Positions 11,902 through 23,210 of a stretch of DNA of 64,000 nt are shown in pieces. The notes beneath the pieces were generated by a model. That model searched no databases. It was given only the letters and a program-made list of their open reading frames with translations, and had not been told where the DNA came from. How positions within the stretch are numbered: the first letter of the stretch is position 1; each line of letters opens with the position of its first letter. The stretch comes from Mycteria americana (Eukaryota; Chordata; Aves; Ciconiiformes; Ciconiidae). Both the position numbers and the translations under genes were made by a program. The stretch covers positions 2,053,501 to 2,117,500 of the forward strand of contig NC_134383.1 in the NCBI RefSeq assembly GCF_035582795.1, written 5' to 3'.

Positions 11902-12649
11902 AGACTGCTCAACTGCTCTGGACACTAGAGCACTGGTTCTGTATTGCATCTCTGTATTAAAGGAAAGGAATATTAACCTCTTTGCCTTCAAATTTTTGAT
12001 CCAGAAATTTCTGATCCCTCACTAGCATAGATCAACTCCATTGATTTTTAACTACACAGTGCTGATTTACACCCTTGAGTTCGGGTGCTTTTTTGCTATG
12101 ATCAGAAGTTGTTTTGATTGTTCCATTTTCTTGCTGACAGCTAGTCATACCCAAGTGATCCAAATGCAACTGGTGAGGTGACTGCCAGCTGTACTAACTG
12201 CTTGCTCCACCACCTACCTCTTCTACTCAGACCCTCAAGGTAAGCTTGCATCAGAAGGAGTCCTACATAGACTATAATTCAAAATCTATTAACTCTGAAC
12301 ATCAGTACAGTACATAAACTTAACTGGCCCTTGCAACACTGCAGTAAGTTTCTGTCCCTAGTTATTCCTATAAATCATCCCAGATAGGCTAGGACCCGAT
12401 CAATGGGAAGAAATTATACCACAACATTAGTTTTCATCATACACGACTTGAACAATTACTTTTCTGTCTTGTGGTATGAAGAATCGTGAAAATTAATAGT
12501 CTCTCTGGGCCCAAATGAAGTGTTTATGGGGCAGTATTACCTATCCTGTATTTCTTACTTAAAACCATACATTAGTTTCTTTGCACTTACAACCACTCAA
12601 TTGTTTTTTAAATTTGCTGTTGTATCAAAAATACTGAAACTTTACGGGA

Positions 12650-12662
12650 TTTTTTTTTTTTT
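12650..12662. repeat. T-rich homopolymer
   Basis: A run of about 13 T follows GGGA. Simple repeat with no further context. Confidence 0.7.
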
Positions 12663-14369
12663 AATTGTTTTACAGTCTCCTTCTCCAGAAACCTTCTTTA
12701 ATGCCCCTTCCATAAAAACATTATGCCCCACTAGATTTGTCTTGTGCATCTGCACACAGACAGTCAGGACTTAGCTCTGGCCAACAACTCTGACTTAACA
12801 CATAGTTGGCCTTGTGCAAACAGATTGATGCTCAGAGGCAGGGGCAGGATGGGCACAGGTTGTATCAGCGTGTCTGTTCTTGTGAAAAATTAATGTCTCC
12901 ATGCTTTAGAGCTGTCAGTTTAGCATGACCTAACGTGGACCATCCAGAGAATACAGGGTGCTAGCCTCAGACAGGTGACTGGGCTGAAGCAGATTTTACT
13001 AAACATTGTCTCAGATTTGGTGATAAAGCAAGTTAAAGATTCAAGCTGTGATTTTATATTGCAAATATTTATCTGTGTCATAAAATGCCTTTGACAATTT
13101 GTGCCAAGTAACTGGGTATTTGAAGTCTTGTGAAAGAGAAACCAGACATCCTGTGTTTTGTTCTTTGGTCTCCTTACTCAACTGCTGGTTGGCATGCTTA
13201 AGATTAACTCACCTGTGCAGTTAATTGTATGGGTGAAATATTTTATGCAGCTGCAACGAGCAGACACTCTTTCACCTCTGAGGATTTTTATAATATCTTG
13301 TTTTGAAGCCAAATCAATATGTATGCAGTTGTGTTGGGGAAGGAAACAGGATGAACAACTGTGGTTAGAAAAGAGCAAGATACATGCATGTGGAGCACCA
13401 GGCCTACACATGTCCCACAAGTAGCTAGCTCTCTGCAGGCGCAGAGCTCCCACTTCTCCCTGAATACCAGTGAAAACAAGAGGTGAATGTGGCCACTTGA
13501 TCCTCACTGTAAGCTTCAAAGCCTACCCCTTCTAGGGATGAAAGGGACCTCTCAAACCACCTGCTGTTGTTGCAATAATGAACCAGGGAAGCCAGTGACT
13601 GTGCCATTTCTGTAGAGCAGATTGCTCCCCATCAGACTGGAGCTGGTGTGATTTCCCTTAGTGCCTCTGATTAGATAGAAGTGTCTTAGTTTTATCTGTA
13701 GCCTGAAGGTTATTGATGCATATGAGGAAAGGAAGATTAATGCTTCATTGGTTAAAACTGCACTTAGATCTGGTTCCAGCTTTCAGCCTTACTATAAATT
13801 TTTGTGCAAGTCACAGGTAGATTTCAGAGGTATTTTGATCCCTGAAGATGCAATCTTTTTGACCTTGGCATTCTTATAAACAACATCATACACTTACCTG
13901 GTTTTAGGTAGCACAGTTTCTTCCATAATCTCTGTGGTTCCCAGCTGTCAAATATTTCTTTGCATCTTGGACGCTCCAGAGATTAATTTGCTCACACAAA
14001 TGTTATAGTCTGTGGGGTGAGACACAGGGAGGAAGACATCTTTAGTAGTAGAGGATAGCTAACAAGTTTTAAACAAGAAATGTTTTTTGATGAGGTTACC
14101 TCCAGATCAGGGGAAAGGGGGTGAGGGAGGCCAATTTTCCATTTCCTTAGAAGTGACAGAAATTAAAACTTTCACATTTTTATGCATTCCATAAAAGCAA
14201 TGAAAAAGTTTTTTAAAAAAAATCTACCGTAACAAAGCTCAGACTGTCAAATTTTTGAAATTATTTTGATGTTGAAAAAATGAATTTCATTTTGAAACAA
14301 CCTTCTGAAATGAACCTCCCCAAACTACTCTGAAAACATCACCACAGGATGTTTTGACACTAAGGCGCT

Positions 14370-15524
14370 TTGCCTCTATTGTGTATATGTGAAATGTTGT
14401 CAGAATTGATACATATTTCTAAAACATGTCAATTTCAACAAAGACAGAAGCTTTTGTTAAGAGTATACAGTAAAATGGGAAAAAACCTAAAAAAATCTCA
14501 GCCTCTTCACCCAGCCCATGTCAGAAGGAAGAGCATCCAAGGACACAGCAGCAGGTCCTATGATCTATGTTGCACCACCCAAACTACTGCAGGAGGGAGC
14601 CCCCCTCTCGCAGCATTGCCGGTCACAAGCGGTGTTCCCCAGGGCTCGGTGTTGGGGCCAGTTCTGTTTAACATCTTTATCAATGATCTGGACGAAGGGA
14701 TCGAGTGTACTCTCAGTAAGTTTGCAGACGACACCAAGTTGTGTGGGAGTGTTGATCTGCTGGAGGGTAGGCAGGCTCTGCAGAGGGACCTGGACAGGCT
14801 GGATGGATGGGCCGAGGTCAACTGTATGAGGTTTAACAAGGCCAAGTGCAAGGTCCTGCACTTGGGCCACAGCAACCCCATGCAACGCTACAGGCTTGGG
14901 GAAGAGTGGCTGGAAAGCTGCCCGGCAGAGAAGGACCTGGGGGTGTTGGTTGACAGCCGGCTGAATATGAGCCAGCAGTGTGCCCAGGCGGCCAAGAAGG
15001 CCAATGGCATCCTGGCCTGTATCAAAAATAGAGTGGCCAGCAGGACTAGGGAAGTGATCATGCCCCTGTACTCGGCACTGGTGAGGCCGCACCTCGAATA
15101 CTGTGTTCAGTTTTGGGCCCCCCACTACAAGAGGGATATTGAGGTACTGGAGCATGTGCAGAGAAGGGCAACGAAGCTGGGAAAGGGTCTGGAGCAGAAG
15201 TCTTATGAGGAGCGGCTGAGGGAGCTGGGACTGTTTAGCCTGGAGAAAAGGAGGCTGAGGGGAGACCTTATTGCTCTCTACAACTCCCTGAAAGGAGGTT
15301 GTAGAGAGGTGGGGGTCAGTCTCTTCTCCCAGGTAACAAGTGATAGGACAAGAGGAAATGGCCTCAAGTTGCGCCAGGGGAGGTTTAGACTGGATATTAG
15401 GAAATTTTTCTTCACCGAGAGGGTTATCAAGCATTGGAACAGGCTGCCCAGGGAAGTGGTTGAGTCGCCATCCCTGGAGGTATTTAAAGGACGTTTGGAT
15501 GAGGTGCTTAGAGACATGGTGTAG
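14370..15524 (+). pseudogene. CR1 ORF2 reverse transcriptase, C-terminal fragment
   Basis: The open frame has 384 codons. About the first 84 are not CR1-like and come from flanking unique DNA. From residue 87 it reads [20 protein letters not shown], the conserved RT palm/fingers block, followed by FADDTK at 118-123, where FADD is the catalytic YXDD-type motif. The thumb and C-terminal segments follow, including [22 protein letters not shown] and [12 protein letters not shown], ending at the usual CR1 stop. The first catalytic Asp motif of RT (the FSKAFDTV region) and the whole N-terminal endonuclease are missing, so the product cannot support retrotransposition. The ATG at 14370 is a chance in-frame codon with no sign of being a real start. 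Opposite-strand frames at 14558-14881 and 14565-15434 are shadows. Confidence 0.9.
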
Positions 15525-15607
15525 TGGTGGTTTTGGCAGTGTTAGGTTTATGGTTGGACTCGATGATCTTAAAGGTGTTTTCCAACCTATATGATTCTGT
15601 GATTAAT
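14620..15607 (+). mobile_element. 5'-truncated CR1 LINE with 3' UTR and tail
   Basis: This is the largest mobile element in the window. It carries the C-terminal part of CR1 ORF2 (stop at 15522-15524), a short 3' UTR containing TGGTTGGACTCGATGATC (15552-15569) and the CR1 tail ATTCTGTGATT near 15594-15604. The 5' junction is not sharp: similarity to CR1 begins just before the codons for SGVPQGS, near 14620-14630, so about 3.5 kb of a full-length element (endonuclease and first half of RT) is missing. No target-site duplication is seen, which is normal for CR1. The frame is intact to the stop, so this copy is relatively young or lightly mutated compared with 38297-38500. Confidence 0.93.
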
Positions 15608-15797
15608 GTTCACATCAGCCCTTCCTGAAACACTTCTATCAGCTCTCTTCAGTAACAGGCCTCTGTCAGAGAGCTGAGACTATGGGGACAGTCATCTTTG
15701 CCAGGGAAGTCATGATAACCAGTTCAAGACAGGCTAAAGAAGGCAAGTTGCAAAATGCACGTATGCACGTGCGACCACTAGCGAGTTAGAGCAGTTC

Positions 15798-15815
15798 GGG
15801 GGGGGAGGGGGGGGG
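15798..15815 (+). repeat. G-run (G8-A-G9), possible quadruplex
   Basis: Eight G, one A, then nine G. The tract can be parsed as four G-runs of three or more, so it is G-quadruplex-capable on the plus strand. Such runs are also prone to sequencing and length error. Confidence 0.8.
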
Positions 15816-18314
15816 ACGTGGGTGAGAGAGTGGTACCGCACCATCTAACCAGCCCCCCTGCTGCTGTTCAAGCCCAATCAGTTTGCAGCTAATGACAACC
15901 CCAAAGCAGAGCATTTGTGGCCAGTGAAAAATCAATTGAGGGATACGTGACAGAATGGAAAATACTGTACTGCACTCAGCATATTGCCTTTGGGTAAAGA
16001 TTGCCCCAGCTCCCAAGCTCTGGGATCTGAGTCAAAGTGAGCAGAGGGGACGACTTCTCTGTTCATGCTTTCATCCTGCATAGTCTCACCTGGGCTGCTG
16101 ACTCTTAAACGTAGTATGAGGGCACACAGGCTACTGGGAAAAGTAAGAGCTATGATTCAGGACAGCACTGTGCCACCAGGCCCAGCCCCAGGCAAGGGCT
16201 GCTGCAGAAAGCCACATGGGGCAGGCTTACTCCTTTGGAGCTGCTACAGCTTGTGGGTGGCCACTCTGCAAGGCATCATTCTTCCCTTGCTGCATGCTTG
16301 CTCTGGACAGCATTGTTATTGGCACATACCTTAAAAGAGGAGCAAATTAGAGTCTGCCTTGTTGCAGCTTTATATATATTTTCCATTTCTTGTTTCTCAA
16401 ATACTTGTCCAGAGCAGCTCAGTGCCTGCTTACTGTGTACGTGGGTGGACTGTATGTATGGCTGCACAAAGAACACTACCTGTTTCTCATCATATAAGAC
16501 TTAATCCTTTCAGCTGTTTGTAAAACACTTGTTTTCTTCTGTTTGGAAATCAAAAAACTAATGATAATTCTATAAATAACAGTGACAGCATTTCCTGAGA
16601 TGGTTTGCAGAACAAGAATTGCATACCAGGAATATTGGTGTGAGCTCAGCACCTTTGAATGTTGCTGCTTAATTTGTGCATTGGGGCAGGCTCATAATCT
16701 GGAACATGAGCAGCATGAGCTCATGTCTGCCTGCAAAACTGTGTAAATGTACTTGGCATATTTAGAACTCGGCATAGTTTGAGAACTTTCACCTGAAATA
16801 GCCCCTTGTCTCAGTCTGTGACACCCAATATTATTTTATCATGGCTTCTCGTTATTACTTACTGTTAGTAACAGCGGAGCCAAGCACATTTGTGCCGCAC
16901 AAAACTAAACCAACACACAGTCCATGCTGTGGGAGTCCTTCAGCACAGAGCTCCCCAAGTGTGTTCTGTGGAACTCAATGTTGTAAATTCTGTGCTGTAA
17001 ACGGATATAGCTGACCTCAGGACTTTGTGCTAAACCCTGATTTGACTTTCTACTTCATCTCCTCATTTGCTTACCCACTCTTTCCTCCTCCTTATGTCAC
17101 ATTTGTTTTACATTTAGTCATTCCAGAAACTTCAAGTTTTGCAAATGTAATAACAATTTTCCCTCTACAATATTGAGTTTCCCTCAGCAACTGCCTCAGC
17201 TCCTGGATTCAAAATGTATTTTCTTGACCTCTAAATAGGAAAAAGAGAGCAGCTGTAATGCAGATGAAATGTGTCCTACATCGTCTGGGATTCTCTTCCA
17301 AGTCCTGGAAGCTAGAAACAACTTCCCTTCTGTCTCTCTCTTCCCTTTTTTACTTTTTTGTTAAAAAGAGTTGAAATCTAGTATAAGCACATGAGGAACT
17401 CCAGGAACCTGGACTCTAACTATTAGGTATGACAGGCCCATGCCTAATGTCACATGGCAGTGCTCCCTTCAACCTTAGCAGCACTTGTTGTCATTTCAAA
17501 GCAGAAACCTAAGGTATATCTTTCAGTCACCTTTCTTGACATGAGTTTTGTCCATACCCTGGCTGCCTTGTGGGTTTGGAGGGAGAATGGCAGCAGCCTT
17601 TGCAGCTGCAACGAACAAACAGGAAGAAAACCTGCTCCATAGCATGAGGATCTCCCTGGCCATTAGTGGCACTATCAGCTGCTCTCTGCAGGCTGTTGCA
17701 AGCCAGTCATGAACAATGTGCTCCAAGGAAAAAAGAAGATACTATGAAAGGAACACTTACATTAGCATTAGGCTTAAACCCAGAAGTAATCTCCTAAACC
17801 CACCAGAACGCTCCATAATGAAAGCGTCCCACATCCCCTCCAATTGGCTAGTCTCACTTGGGTGACGAAGCTATCAAGTACTTGGAGGGGAAGAAGTGAT
17901 GATGTAATGATGTTTCATTCATAACACCAACGAATCTACCCCAGCAATAAGGACGTCACTATGATTTCATCTCACTATAAAACAGATGCTTGTCTGGGCT
18001 ACAAAACAAACAAGCAGCTCTTTTCAACAGGAACTGAAAGAAAGGAGAGACCGAGGAAGATAGAAACTGTCGTGCCAAGAATAGAAATGGAGCATTGCAA
18101 TGCAGGTAAATCATTCTCATCTGACCGTTACTGCAACTACAGCTCCTTCCAGCTGTGCAGATGATGTCCTAACCTATGGCCACAGCACCTTGGTTGCATT
18201 CCCAGAACTCCTCCTTTAACACATCAAGTAGGGACTATGCTCAACATCTCTCATTCAAGCCATGCTGAAAACTCACATGCAAAGACCTGACAGTCCTGCC
18301 TGAGTGGGAAAGAC

Positions 18315-18327
18315 TTTTTTTTTTTTT
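18315..18327. repeat. T13 homopolymer
   Basis: Thirteen T followed by AATACAG. A simple repeat that could be mistaken for a splice-acceptor pyrimidine tract, but no coding frame follows. Confidence 0.75.
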
Positions 18328-19153
18328 AATACAGATGGAGGTTTATTTTTTGTTACATGATTTAAACAGCTAGGAATGACAGATAGTAACTATGTACAAC
18401 CAAACAAGGTTATCTCCCAAATGATTATAACCTTGCCTAAGACATGAGGATAGAAGCCAGTAAAGTAAAACACCTCCTTAATTTATGGAAGATCTGTTAG
18501 TCTAAACTGCCAACCACTTTCTAAAATGATGGGCTAGTTTAAAGTCACAGCACTTGAACCATGGCTTTGGAACATTATTAACCTGTTTTCTTTGTGCCCT
18601 TATAAATAAAACAGTTGAAAAAAAACTCCTGGAAACAATAGGCAGTTGACTCCCAAGGACAGACATGAGCTCTCAGGTCAGAGCAGGAACATTATCTCCT
18701 CCTTGAGTGTAAATCCCAAAGAAACTGTGGGCCCAAAAGCAAGGCTGTGATAATACTAAGCCAGTGTCAGTCAAATATGACAGTGCTTCAGAAAAGAAAA
18801 CTCCCTCCTCTTGTCCATAGGCAGCAAAGTTTGGGAGAGCTAGGAAATACGTTCATGTTTAAACACATTCTGCTGTGGTTTCATCCTGAATAACCAGCTT
18901 CCATGTTGAAGGACCGCTATAAAAAGAACATTTTAAGTTGTCATTTAATGGTTCTTGAGAACTTATTCTTATGATGAAAACAAAGATTTTTCTTGCATAT
19001 TAGTTGGCTCTCCAGAGGCCGTCCATGTTTTCCTGAAAGATGAGGGCAGGGTGGGATTCAAGCATCAGGATGAACAAGGGGAATAACTTCCTGCATCCCA
19101 GGCTGGAATCACTAGAAAGCCTCTTTGTGGCTGATAAAACTCAGCCCTTCAGC

Positions 19154-19185
19154 AGAATTAAACAACTAATAAATTGTTTAATTCT
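19154..19185. repeat. Inverted repeat, 12-bp arms, 8-nt loop
   Basis: AGAATTAAACAA at 19154-19165 is the exact reverse complement of TTGTTTAATTCT at 19174-19185. The composition is AT-rich, so chance is more plausible than for the longer hairpins in the window. Confidence 0.8.
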
Positions 19186-19600
19186 TCAGCAAATTAAAGA
19201 ATTAACAGGAGGCTGATGATTTCATTCTTTAAAATACTAAACTGTAAATTCACTAAACATCCTTGGGTTTCATGACCCATAATAGTTCTGTCATTCTTTG
19301 ACAGCCTAACATACAATAAGGATATTATATCCTAAGTTTGCTTCGTTATACTGTATAATACAAAGAAGAACAAAAGGATTTTAATAGGCAAAATAAATAT
19401 TTTGGATTGCTTTGCAGTACTGTGCACATTTTTAGGGTTTTTTTCTGCAACTGAATAGACTCAGATTCCTGCCCTTGTGGTTCTGCTCAGCTTGCCAGCT
19501 AGTGAGAAGCACCATCACTCCACTGAGGTCAGTGATTTGTGCCTGGTGAATATCTACTCTCTGCATCTCTTCCCTCTGGAATAAATGGCTTACTTTGGCA

Positions 19601-19912
19601 TAGAATCACAGAATGGTTGAGATTGGCAGGGGCCTCTGGAGATTATCTAGTCCAAACTCTGCTCAGGCAGGTGCAGGTAGAGCAGGTTGCTCAGAACTGT
19701 GTCCAGCCAGGTTTTTAAAATCTCCAAGGATGGAACTCCACAACCTCTCTGGGTGATCAACCACCCTCCCAGTAAAAAAGTTGGTCTTTTTACTGCTCAG
19801 TCAGAATTTCCTGTGTTTCAATTTTTATCTATTTTCTCTTGTTCCATCACTGAGAAGAGTCTGGCTCCATCTTCTTTGCACCCTCTCATCAGTGCAAAAA
19901 TCTGTTTCCCTC
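19601..19912 (-). mobile_element. CR1 LINE 3' fragment, older subfamily
   Basis: The reverse-complemented CR1 tail begins TAGAATCACAGAATGGTTGA. It is followed by CTCTGGAGATTATCTAGTCC, AGAGCAGGTTGCTCAGAACT, ATCTCCAAGGATGGAACTCC, ACAACCTCTCTGGG, ATTTCCTGTGTTTCA and CTGGCTCCATCTTCTTTGCA, in the order of avian CR1 3' ends. It differs from the 15-kb and 23-kb copies in the 3' UTR (it has CTCTGCTCAGGCAGGTGCAG), so it is a different subfamily. Small deletions and substitutions show it is old. The plus-strand open frame at 19687-20025 is fortuitous. Confidence 0.9.
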
Positions 19913-20423
19913 ATAAGCCAACCAACATGCTAGCTATCTGCAGAGGAGATGAAAGTGCTGCCAAGCGACAAGACAAGACATCCTGCTGGGATGAAGATGC
20001 TAGAGCTGGTATAGAAGTCTACTAGCTCTGACAGCTGGATACAACTGGGTTGTGCATAGGTTATAGTTATTGATTAAGAAAATTAATCAACAGCAAAAAG
20101 CCACGCCGGTTGTGACTGAGAAACCAGTGTGGGAGGTTTCCTGGGGGTCCCACCTTTGTTCAGTTGTATTGAGGAGTTCAGAGGAATAACAGTGGTGCAG
20201 AAGTGGCTGAATGCAGCAGAATCTTCTCGTCCGCTTCATAGACATCAGCCCACTGCAGGCTGTACAACTTGGGCTTCTCCAAAGTGGTCTGTGCAGAGAA
20301 GATAAACCTTTCACAATCTGCAGGACCAGTGTGCATTTCTTTTCTAATTCCTCCTATAGCACAAAAAGAAGGCAGAGCCAAAGAAGACATATCTTCTTAT
20401 CAGGGAAGATGAAGCTCATCTCT

Positions 20424-20475
20424 GAGGTGCCTTGGAATTGCACTGAGGTATAGGAGGTGCATTAGAATTGCAAGC
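20424..20475 (+). repeat. Imperfect tandem duplication, 30-bp period
   Basis: GAGGTGCCTTGGAATTGCA starting at 20424 recurs as GAGGTGCATTAGAATTGCA starting at 20454, with two differences in 19 bases. A local duplication of unknown meaning. Confidence 0.7.
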
Positions 20476-21944
20476 CTTTCTGAAGCCAGAAGTGAGCTGG
20501 AACATGTGCAACTTGCCACTTTTCCTTTGTATGTTAGCTGTCACTACCCTGTACAGTCAGAGCAGTACAGGGACAACTAAGCTGTCTGTAATGGAGCTAG
20601 CTCTGCAACTGTGACCTGTTCTAGCCCTTACCGTAATTAGCTCCAGAGAGAAGCAGCACTAATGAAACTGCACTGCTGCCAGGACCTATGGTGGTATCTC
20701 TAAGGGGCTGCACAGTGTTACGCAGACATGGTTGCTTGGAAACACCTATACAACTCAAGCTGACAGCCCTGGGCAAGACCAGACAGCGTCAGAAAAGCAT
20801 CTGAGCAAAGAAAGTGTAGCCAGCAGAGCACGTACAGAAACCCAGGCCAAGGTAGCTGTTATGCGCATTCTTGATAGTTACAAAGCTCCTTGGCAGTAGA
20901 TAGTCTATGCAATTCCTGCATCTGCTGCAGGATGAATAACAGTTTAAGATGCTTCTGCTTCTTCTATTGAATTTCTTCCCTATCTCTCCCTCTTTTCCTC
21001 TCATCTGTGATGTAGGTTTCCCCCTTACATCCTGCCAGCCCCACAGTGCTGGCTTTTCTCAGGTACTTGGTAGCATATCAGACATGTCACCTCCTTTCCT
21101 CTGCACCCTCCCTCACATGGGGTGGACTCCCTGTAAATACACCTGATATGCCCTGCTGCTGGGGTGTTTTGTGCTAGCCAGTCCTGACGTTAGTTCACAC
21201 ATCATAGGAATAACAATAATAATTGCCTGCTGTGGACCAGAGACTGTTTCAAACTAAGAAAAAAGTAGATGAAACACACAGGAGAGGAAAAAAGGGGGGC
21301 ACTCACAGTTACTCTGCTTAGAAAGGCAGTATAGCTTTGAGAAGTTCTGCTATTCTAGAGGCCATAAATCAATCATAATTGCTTTGCTCAATTCAGAGTC
21401 TTTATAATAGAAATCAAATACATCCAGGAGCTTTGGGTTCAAGTCACCATGGCAACCCAAGCCTAGAATGGCTGCAGATGGTCCACTTTACCTTTCCATT
21501 GATCCTTATCTTTTTGTGAACATGGTTTACCTGGCACTTCGTGACAAATGAAAACCTGAACATGCTGTACATTCCCTTAGCGTCTGCACTTGTTTGCCTT
21601 GCAGCAAATATAAATACATGCAAGTGCATGCTACCTTTGTGGTATTAGTCCAGTCAGAGTTTAACTGAGCACTTTATTTGGTGTGACATTGTTATTCAAC
21701 ATGTGGATTAAAAATATGCAGTCAAGATTTACACTTTTATAGCCCCTTTGATGCAACAGCCATGAAGTTGTTGAGACATACGTATGAATACAGGTGGATG
21801 GAAGCCAGAATTCCCCTTTCCATAGCAGCTCTGAAATGTTACAATAATACTCATTCCATCTGGAAGTGAAAACTTACTATTTGGGGAGATTCCTGCTGTT
21901 TCCTGCTTTTCACTTGCACAAGTTAATGGGACATTCTGATTTAA

Positions 21945-22047
21945 CTTTTTTTATTTTGGGGTGGGGGGGGATTGCTGGGGTTGTGGGATTTTTGTTTGTT
22001 TGGGGTTTTTTTGTTGTTGGTTTTTTTGGGTGGTTTTTTTTTTTTTG
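21945..22047 (+). repeat. G/T-rich, C-poor low-complexity tract
   Basis: About 100 bases with almost only G and T on the plus strand (a single C is visible, near 21975). It includes runs of G4, G8 and G4, then T7 to T14 runs. It is quadruplex-capable. The open frame 21866-22060 and its opposite-strand shadow are low-complexity translations of it. Confidence 0.85.
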
Positions 22048-22970
22048 TAAACTACACTGATGAGGCATAGGTTTAATGAAAAAAATTCTGAGATACTGAG
22101 AAACTGATAGCCCTGGCATTGTTGTTTTGGTCTTGAATTCCTAGAGTTTCCAAGCTCCTATCTCTGCCTAAGCCAGGGATGATTCACAGGATGCAAGACT
22201 AGTTTTCCATCCAACCCCACTTCATTTCCATCATATTTAATGAAAATGAAATAATCCCCTAAAATAGTTGAAGATGAGAAGTTTAATGGAACAATCTTTG
22301 GTAAGAAATGTTCTGATGGGCTGATTAAATCTTGTAACAAAACCGCTTAGAAGTGGAATGATTAGCCACAGTTTCCAGAAGTGTACCCTTGGTCACAGGG
22401 AAGTCTCCAAGGACAGCCCAAAAGGTGAGTTAATAGCTAAGCTGAGGTGACACTCTTCAATTCCTGCTGATGTGACTAATAGACTTTCTGTATCTCCCTT
22501 TTGTAAAGAGGAAAAAAGTGTCCTTACTGCTTTCTGCCGGCCACACAATATTTGCCATGAAGACACTTGGAAATTGAAAGGTTGTTAGACTTCTCTCAGA
22601 ATAGCTTAAAGTAATCATTGCTTTATATATAGCTTTTAATGCTAATTAAATTTAGGCACGTTTTGTGGTATTTTCCTCTCTTGTGCTTTTTTTCCTTTCC
22701 TGTTCACCACTCCTTCAGTATAAATGGTTCAAAATAAAACCCTGCTGTATATGCATCTCCATCATAATCCCAAATCCTTCAGACACTTGAAGGATGCCTT
22801 TCCCTCCATGTAGTTACTGTTGCCAAAAGGTCTGGAAAGCTGTGTTATTTCTACTCTGGCAGTCACTGTACTTGTCATGGAGATTAAAACAAAACAAAAA
22901 ACCCCACAAACATGAAGAGGACTAATTGTCTTTCCACTGTTGAAGAAACCTTCTCCTCAGATGGACCATC

Positions 22971-23210
22971 ACAGAATCGTTTAGGTTGGAAAAGACCTTT
23001 AAGATCATCGAGTCCAACTGTTAACCTAGCACTGCGAAGTCCACCACTAAACCATGTCCATAAGCACTTCATCCAATTGTCTTTTAAATACCTCCACGGA
23101 TGGTGACTCCACTACTTCCCTGGGCAGCCTGTTCCAGTGCTTGACAACCCTTTCAGTGAAGACATTTTTCCTCATATCCAATCTAAACCTCCCCTGGAGA
23201 AACTTGAGGG
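22971..23210 (-). mobile_element. CR1 LINE 3' fragment with ORF2 C-terminus
   Basis: The reverse-complemented tail starts CACAGAATCGTTTAGGTTGG. The 3' UTR and the last ~50 codons of ORF2 follow. On the minus strand these read [20 protein letters not shown] then [17 protein letters not shown], with the stop near 23047-23049. This is almost the same as the end of the 14.6-15.6 kb copy, so it belongs to the same CR1 subfamily. Similarity stops abruptly at about 23210. The longer minus-strand open frame to 23463 continues into unrelated DNA. Deeply 5'-truncated. Confidence 0.93.

Larger units (their letters stand above)
6241..14619. other. Non-coding DNA, mostly unique
   Basis: No exon, tRNA or rRNA is recognisable. 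It contains the hairpin at 7133-7173, an A17 run at 7264-7280, an 18-bp tandem duplication at 9128-9163, a MIR/L2-like relic at 10180-10290 and an LTR fragment at 11819-11901. The longest open frame (9223-9678, minus, 151 codons) has no recognisable domain. Confidence 0.55.
15608..19600. other. Non-coding unique DNA
   Basis: No exon or RNA gene is recognisable. It contains the G-run at 15798-15815, a T13 run at 18315-18327 and the short hairpin at 19154-19185. Open frames are under 90 codons and unremarkable. Confidence 0.55.
19913..22970. other. Non-coding unique DNA
   Basis: No gene is recognisable. It holds a 30-bp-period duplication at 20424-20475, a G/T-only tract at 21945-22047 and an AT-rich, TAAT-containing patch near 22620-22670. 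Short open frames overlap on both strands. Confidence 0.55.

Noticed and set aside
14565..15434. 289-codon minus-strand open frame opposite CR1
   Set aside because: Shadow of the real CR1 RT frame on the plus strand. No known family.
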